Positions 54,643-58,424 of a stretch of DNA of 58,424 nt are shown here, one piece after another. Both the position numbers and the translations under genes were made by a program. The number at the start of each line of letters is the position of its first letter. Positions within the stretch are counted from its first letter, which is position 1. The notes below the pieces were generated by a model, which was not told the DNA's origin, searched no databases, and saw only the letters and a program-made list of their open reading frames with translations. The DNA is taken from assembly GCA_902800595.1 (NCBI GenBank), contig CADCFA010000025.1, positions 1 through 58,424 on the forward strand, in the 5' to 3' direction. The stretch comes from an uncultured Prevotellaceae bacterium. Its GTDB lineage: Bacteria; Bacteroidota; Bacteroidia; Bacteroidales; Bacteroidaceae.

Positions 54643-55670
54643 ACTTTTAAGTCATGTTTATCTGATGTTCCTCTGATAACAAGTTTCTGAGGCACAATTT
54701 TCTTATAAATATTAAAGTCGCCACTGATGCTTTTCTGAAGCAGAGTGTAAGCCACACTTCCCATCTCGTGGGCTTGATCCTCAATGGCAGACATCTGCGG
54801 GGTCACATATTGGGCATGCAGGTCATCGGTAAAGCCAATCAGCGCCACATCCTCAGGAATACGTAAGCCCAGATTCTTAATGGCGGTGAAGGCAGCGAAT
54901 GTGATGATGTCGTTAAAGGCAAGGATAGCATCTGGCGGATTCTCGCCCTGCAGCAACTTTCGTGTCGCCTCCGCAGCCCAGTCGAAGTCGATCTTATCAC
55001 AGGCCACCAGTTCTCTTTCAATAGGGATACGGTTTTCACGCAAAGCCTCGAGATAGCCGTGCTTACGGCGCTTCACCGCATCCAGATGATTCGGTCCGCC
55101 GATAAAAGCTACTCTCCTACTACCTGTATCCAGCAGATGTTGGGTGGCCTCCTGAGCAGCCACGTCGTCATTAGCCGTCACGCAGGAGAACAAGTTCGGC
55201 AGACAAGTTCTTCCGAAGAATACGAGTGGAATGCCCATTTTCGCCACTTTCTCGAAATGTGAATAATCAGTGGTGCTCTGCGACAGACAGGCGATGATGC
55301 CCTCCACATGAAGGTTGATGAAATTATCAATCGCTCGCACCTCATCCTCGCAATTCTCATGCGTGTTAGCACTGATGACCGAATATTCCACCTTACGTGC
55401 CTCATCCTCGATGCCGTCAAGCACCGCAGCATAATAGTGAGTCACCAAATTAGGCACGACAACACCTATAATACGCGGACCTTCTTTTCTGAGACTCTGG
55501 GCAAAGGGATTTGGGCGGTAATTCAAGCGCCTGGCCAGCTCCTTCACCTTCATCTGCATCTCCTGACCAATCTCAGGAGAGTTGCGCAGGGCTCTGCTGA
55601 CAGTGGCAATACTCACTCCCAGTTCACAGGCCAGATCCTTTAAAGAGATACGTTTTCTGATATTCGCCAT
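54639..55670 (-). CDS. LacI-family transcriptional regulator
   Basis: A 343-residue sugar-responsive repressor. The N-terminal HTH reads SLKDLACELGVSIATVSRALRNSPEI, with a hinge LARRLNYRPNPFAQSLR. The periplasmic-binding-like effector domain follows (IIGVVVPNLVTHYYAAVLDGIE, RRVAFIGGPNHLDAVKRRKHGYL). It heads the operon with the sensor and GH31 genes and is likely to control it: a palindromic GCAAACGTTTAC overlaps its promoter. Confidence 0.95.
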   Translation of the reverse strand: MANIRKRISLKDLACELGVSIATVSRALRNSPEIGQEMQMKVKELARRLNYRPNPFAQSLRKEGPRIIGVVVPNLVTHYYAAVLDGIEDEARKVEYSVISANTHENCEDEVRAIDNFINLHVEGIIACLSQSTTDYSHFEKVAKMGIPLVFFGRTCLPNLFSCVTANDDVAAQEATQHLLDTGSRRVAFIGGPNHLDAVKRRKHGYLEALRENRIPIERELVACDKIDFDWAAEATRKLLQGENPPDAILAFNDIITFAAFTAIKNLGLRIPEDVALIGFTDDLHAQYVTPQMSAIEDQAHEMGSVAYTLLQKSISGDFNIYKKIVPQKLVIRGTSDKHDLKV

Positions 55671-55695
55671 AGCCCTTCATAAATTGTGGACGCTG

Positions 55696-55727
55696 CAAAG
55701 ATACATTTTTTTTCCGAATTTCGCAAA
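55696..55727 (-). promoter_or_regulatory. Promoter of the lacI-sensor-GH31 operon
   Basis: On the minus strand TTTG (55727-55724), a 20-bp spacer and TATCTTTG (55703-55696). The leader is about 18-25 nt. Confidence 0.8.
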
Positions 55728-55734
55728 CGTTTAC
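55723..55734. promoter_or_regulatory. Putative LacI-type operator
   Basis: GCAAACGTTTAC, a near-perfect palindrome centred on CG as in most LacI-family operators. It overlaps the -33 TTTG of the lacI promoter, a position that would give autorepression. Confidence 0.6.
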
Positions 55735-55756
55735 GTCTTTTTTTTCATATACATAC

Positions 55757-55792
55757 AAAAAAAACTCTTGCTGGAAGTGGTACAAGCAAGAG
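55757..55792 (-). terminator. Rho-independent terminator facing lacI
   Basis: CTCTTGCT (55765-55772) and AGCAAGAG (55785-55792) form a perfect 8-bp stem. On the minus strand it is followed by eight T (plus 55757-55764). It must end a minus-strand transcript that starts to the right, where only the 50-residue ORF is seen. Confidence 0.75.
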
Positions 55793-55801
55793 GTCTATCA
55801 T

Positions 55802-55954
55802 TTATTTCGGCTGAAGGTCGGCGTACTCTGAATAGCATGGAGCGCGCATGCCTCCAGCAACAGTGTCGAGGTCGTGGATGAGGTCTAGGTGGACGATACC
55901 GCACCCAAGTACAGTCAGGATTGTCGTTGCAATACTATAATAGCCATAATTCAA
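55802..55954 (-). CDS. Possible small protein of 50 residues (TTG start)
   Basis: A minus-strand frame from TTG at 55954 to TAA at 55802. It has a hydrophobic N-terminal part (YYSIATTILTVLGCGIV) and a polar tail ending SEYADLQPK. A TAAATTTG box (55963-55956) lies 1 nt upstream and a strong terminator begins 10 bp downstream. I know no family with certainty; the hydrophobic part faintly recalls the tiny 'smalltalk' proteins of Bacteroidales. It could equally be a non-coding transcript. Confidence 0.3.
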   Translation of the reverse strand: MNYGYYSIATTILTVLGCGIVHLDLIHDLDTVAGGMRAPCYSEYADLQPK

Positions 55955-56327
55955 TCAAATTTAGTATTTGTGTCGTTAAAAAAATTGTCAGTAATACAGT
56001 TGTCGCCTGATTGAGTCGTTTTGAACAATCTTTAAAAAATAAATTTGCCACCATTAATACATGCAAAACCTAGATTTAAATCTCACAATTTTTATCCTTA
56101 AAGTGTGGTTGTTCCACCTCTAGCATTTGACACCTCAATGGTACAAAAAATTCATCAATTATACAAACTTTCTCCCAACAAACCTTGAAGTGTTAAAAAT
56201 CGACGACGTCAAAATGACAAACGAAAAAGCGCGGAGATGCGGCACGCGGCGTTTATGTCCCATCGGGAGACAACCCAAGATTATCAAGATGGAACTCTTA
56301 GTTTTTGTTTGTTTTTACCATTTTTTA

Positions 56328-56358
56328 TTGCTAAATCCAGAGGAAAATAGTATTTTTG
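56328..56358 (+). promoter_or_regulatory. Promoter of the Fic gene
   Basis: TTG at 56328-56330, a 20-bp spacer and TATTTTTG at 56351-56358. The leader is about 35 nt. Confidence 0.55.
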
Positions 56359-56399
56359 CAAAAGAGAATTTTAACTAATAACCAAATATGTAAAGTTTT

Positions 56400-57320
56400 A
56401 TGATTTCACCAATTTATCACGTATCGGCCGAAGTCATTCGGATAATATCCGAAATTTCAGAACAGATTGGAGTTCTAAAAACATTGACTACCAAACAGAC
56501 GAAGACAGACAGCAGTCCCCAAGAACTCCCATTCGACCCATTTTCAGAAAACGATTTTTTGCGTGCTCAAAAGAAAATGGTGGATGAACTAAGCACCAAC
56601 AGTGGTTACTATCGAACGGATGATCCTCGCGTAAGATTACACATGGCCATGCTCTTCGACTGGCTGAATCACACCGATGAGCACCCGCTTGTAAGTAGTT
56701 GTATTTTTCATTACGAAATAGTAGCCATTCATCCTTTTTTAGAGGGCAACGAGCGTATGGGACTCTACTGGCAGACACTTCTTCTGCGACGCTGGCAACC
56801 GATTTTGGGCGACCTGCCAATAGAACAGGCCGTTATCGCGCGCCACGAAGAATATTGTCGCGTAATGGCCTATTTCGGTGAAATCGCAAAAACAACCCAT
56901 TTCATCGAGTTTATTTTGCGCTGTTTATTGGATACAGTAGAACAGGAGGTAAAGAATAAAGTAGAGAATAAAGTAAAGAATAAAAATAGAGAAAAAGTAG
57001 AGGAAAACAACACTAAAAATGCCCTTCCAGAGGGGGGTGAGCTACAACTTTCCAAGTCAGAGCAGCGTGTCATCAAGCTGTTGGCTGCCGATGCACGCAT
57101 CACCATCGGAGCCCTTTCACGACGCTTACAGTTGTCAGAGGCCGGTATTAACAAGGTTTTGGCGGCTCTTCGCAAGAAGGCCATCTTTCTGCCTCTTCGG
57201 CTAGCGAGCTACATTACAAATTCTGCTTATTTTACATTTTTAATACGTATTTTATCCCACATTTATACCATCGCAGCACACCTCCGACGGGCACTCCCCT
57301 ACCCTATACTATCGACCTGA
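56400..57320 (+). CDS. Fic-domain protein with winged-helix region, probably degenerate
   Basis: A 306-residue relative of Fic/DOC AMP-transferases. YHVSAEVIRIISEISEQIG is the usual N-terminus, TDEHPLVSSCIFHYEIVAIHPF leads into the Fic motif, and SKSEQRVIKLLAADARITIG plus GINKVLAALRKK forms a winged helix. The motif reads HPFLEGNERMG (His111 to Gly121) in place of HPFxDGNGRxGR: Glu118 replaces Gly and the second Arg is Leu122. The inhibitory (S/T)xxxE(G/N) segment and much of the region before the motif are missing, and the last 45 residues after ALRKKA do not resemble the family. Decay is the simplest reading. A Lys/Asn/Glu-rich linker (residues about 180-205) is low complexity. Confidence 0.72.
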   Translation: MISPIYHVSAEVIRIISEISEQIGVLKTLTTKQTKTDSSPQELPFDPFSENDFLRAQKKMVDELSTNSGYYRTDDPRVRLHMAMLFDWLNHTDEHPLVSSCIFHYEIVAIHPFLEGNERMGLYWQTLLLRRWQPILGDLPIEQAVIARHEEYCRVMAYFGEIAKTTHFIEFILRCLLDTVEQEVKNKVENKVKNKNREKVEENNTKNALPEGGELQLSKSEQRVIKLLAADARITIGALSRRLQLSEAGINKVLAALRKKAIFLPLRLASYITNSAYFTFLIRILSHIYTIAAHLRRALPYPILST

Positions 57321-57599
57321 TGATTATCAGAAACACGTGTTTCGCTCATCAACCAGCCAGCTGCTTTCCACCATAATCCACAAGCCTCCTGCTCAAACAG
57401 GAACAAACGACACACGTTACATCCAAGCCCCCTCATCGTCTAAAGCCGATAAGAATCCAGATTGCCAACATTTCCTAATTCTTAACACTCAAGAATCTTG
57501 CTTCATGATTTTTAGTCGACAATATATGTAAGCTATTTTCTTTGGTGTATATGTTACACACAACAAGAATGCATATGGTCAAGTGGTCATTTTAGCTCT

Positions 57600-58424
57600 T
57601 CAATCTATCTCCTCATCCCCATCATAACCGCCCATTTGGCGGAGAGCGTTCTTTAACATAGTGTATTGTTGGTACAGATGGTTCACCGCCTGCTCCCCTA
57701 CCCGATAGTCGTGCATCGGACTTTTCAGGAAGAAGCTCAGGAAGCGCTGGATACCATATCGCCCTGCACGGGCTGCAAGATCGATAAGCAGACAGAGGTC
57801 AAGGCACACCGGTGCTGCCAGGATTGAGTCGCGACAAAGGAAATTGATCTTGATCTGCATGGGATAACCCATCCAGCCAAAGATGTCGATATTGTCCCAC
57901 GACTCCTTATTGTCATTGCGAGGCGGATAGTAGTTGATGCGCACCTTATGGTAGTAGTCGCCATACAGCTCCGGCTGCGAGTCGGCATCTAGGATTGTCT
58001 CCAAAGTGGAGAGCTTTGAGATCTCCTTGGTATGGAAGTTCTCCGGCTCATCGAGCACCAAGCCGTCGCGATTGCCAAGGATATTGGTGGAGAACCAGCC
58101 GCTGAGTCCGAGACAACGGGTACTGATGATGGGTGCAAAGCCTGACTTCACCAGCGTCTGACCAGTCTTGAAGTCCTTGCCTGCAATCGGCATCCGCATG
58201 CGCTCTGCCAGTTCCCACATAGCCGGAATATCCACCGTGGTGTTAGGAGCACCCATGATGAAGGGCACACCTTCGGAGAGAGCAGCGTAGGCATAACACA
58301 TGGATGGTGCCACATGACGGCGGTCGTCGGCCTGCATCGCTGCCTCAAGATCTGCCAGATGATAGTGCACGGACTCATCTATCGGCACATAGATCTCTGT
58401 AGAAGCAGCCCAGAGCACCACCAG
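57600..58424 (-). CDS. ino1: Inositol-3-phosphate synthase, C-terminal part (5' end outside window)
   Basis: Converts glucose-6-phosphate to myo-inositol-3-phosphate, the precursor of inositol lipids in some Bacteroidales. The visible 274 codons carry FIMGAPNTTVDIPAMWELA, IAGKDFKTGQTLVKSGFAP, LGLSGWFSTNILGNRDGLV and SKLSTLETILDAD, all family hallmarks. The full protein is about 430 residues, so the N-terminal NAD-binding part lies beyond the right edge. The stop at 57600 is within a 279-bp gap after the Fic gene in which I see no other gene, only a palindrome GAAACACGTGTTTC at 57330-57343. Confidence 0.93.
   Translation of the reverse strand: MVVLWAASTEIYVPIDESVHYHLADLEAAMQADDRRHVAPSMCYAYAALSEGVPFIMGAPNTTVDIPAMWELAERMRMPIAGKDFKTGQTLVKSGFAPIISTRCLGLSGWFSTNILGNRDGLVLDEPENFHTKEISKLSTLETILDADSQPELYGDYYHKVRINYYPPRNDNKESWDNIDIFGWMGYPMQIKINFLCRDSILAAPVCLDLCLLIDLAARAGRYGIQRFLSFFLKSPMHDYRVGEQAVNHLYQQYTMLKNALRQMGGYDGDEEID

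Larger units (their letters stand above)
55671..56399. other. AT-rich 729-bp gap before the Fic gene
   Basis: From left to right it holds the lacI promoter and operator, a strong minus-strand terminator (55757-55792), a possible small minus-strand ORF (55802-55954), AT-rich DNA, a short GC-rich patch (about 56229-56275) and the Fic promoter. An 83-codon plus-strand frame at 56127-56378 crosses the GC-rich patch; I do not consider it a gene. Confidence 0.55.

Noticed and set aside
56127-56378. 83-codon plus-strand frame before the Fic gene
   Set aside because: It crosses the AT-rich promoter region and a GC-rich patch, has no recognisable motif, and runs over the Fic promoter boxes.
57330-57343. 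Perfect palindrome GAAACACGTGTTTC after the Fic gene
   Set aside because: It has no promoter or gene arrangement around it that supports an operator or terminator; a 14-bp palindrome alone is weak evidence.

Overview
The window looks like a chromosomal piece of a Bacteroidales bacterium, most likely Prevotella or a close relative. The evidence is the repeated Bacteroidetes-type promoters (a TTTG-like -33 element about 20 bp before TAnnTTTG), the near absence of Shine-Dalgarno sequences, TonB-dependent receptors, lipoproteins with an acidic stretch after the lipid-bearing Cys, a periplasmic-propeller sensor, DUF4924-type proteins, a trpBEGDCFA operon and GH3/GH31/GH57 glycosidases. The taxonomic call is inference. 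Both edges cut genes: cbiD on the left, inositol-3-phosphate synthase on the right. I see no rRNA, tRNA, CRISPR array or intact insertion sequence.

Positions 1-15886 form a cobalamin (B12) island. A leftward operon (7485 to 897) encodes CbiA, CobQ, an N-terminally truncated threonine-phosphate decarboxylase, CbiB, a BtuF-like binding lipoprotein and a BtuC-like permease; it converges on the partial cbiD. Divergently, a cobalamin riboswitch leads into a TonB receptor, a CbiK-family chelatase lipoprotein that is probably displayed on the cell surface, and a second TonB receptor. A small TSCPD protein and cobS-cobU-cobT follow. Together these genes cover capture or import of corrinoids or related ligands, late corrin-ring amidation, the aminopropanol arm and nucleotide-loop assembly. 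The BtuD ATPase and the earlier cbi genes are not in the window.

Positions 15893-30455 are mostly housekeeping. They hold an AraC-type regulator, RNase Y, ZapA with a coiled-coil partner, a conserved protein of unknown function, rfbA and a small sigma factor. An eight-gene leftward operon follows (lysE-like exporter, DUF4924, rfbD, prfC, tsaC, clc, fmt, rpe), then a ROK sugar kinase and a hotdog thioesterase. Positions 30525-37168 hold the trp operon behind a leader peptide with three consecutive Trp codons and a terminator-type attenuator.

Positions 37169-55670 are carbohydrate-centred. They contain a GH3 beta-glucosidase, an operon of glycogen debranching enzyme, GT4 glycosyltransferase and a GH57-like protein with eroded catalytic motifs, a lipid kinase, miaA, gapA and mscL. 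A compact lacI / propeller sensor / GH31 operon closes the stretch; its sensor lacks a phospho-accepting His domain. The last 2.7 kb is sparse, AT-rich DNA with a possible 50-residue ORF, a decayed-looking Fic protein and the partial inositol-3-phosphate synthase.

The most interesting observations are the likely surface-exposed CbiK chelatase between two TonB receptors under a B12 riboswitch, three 22-bp tandem palindromes inserted in frame in cbiA, the cobQ/cobD deletion junction, the trp attenuator, the GH57 protein that lost its catalytic motif, and the pseudo-kinase sensor operon.
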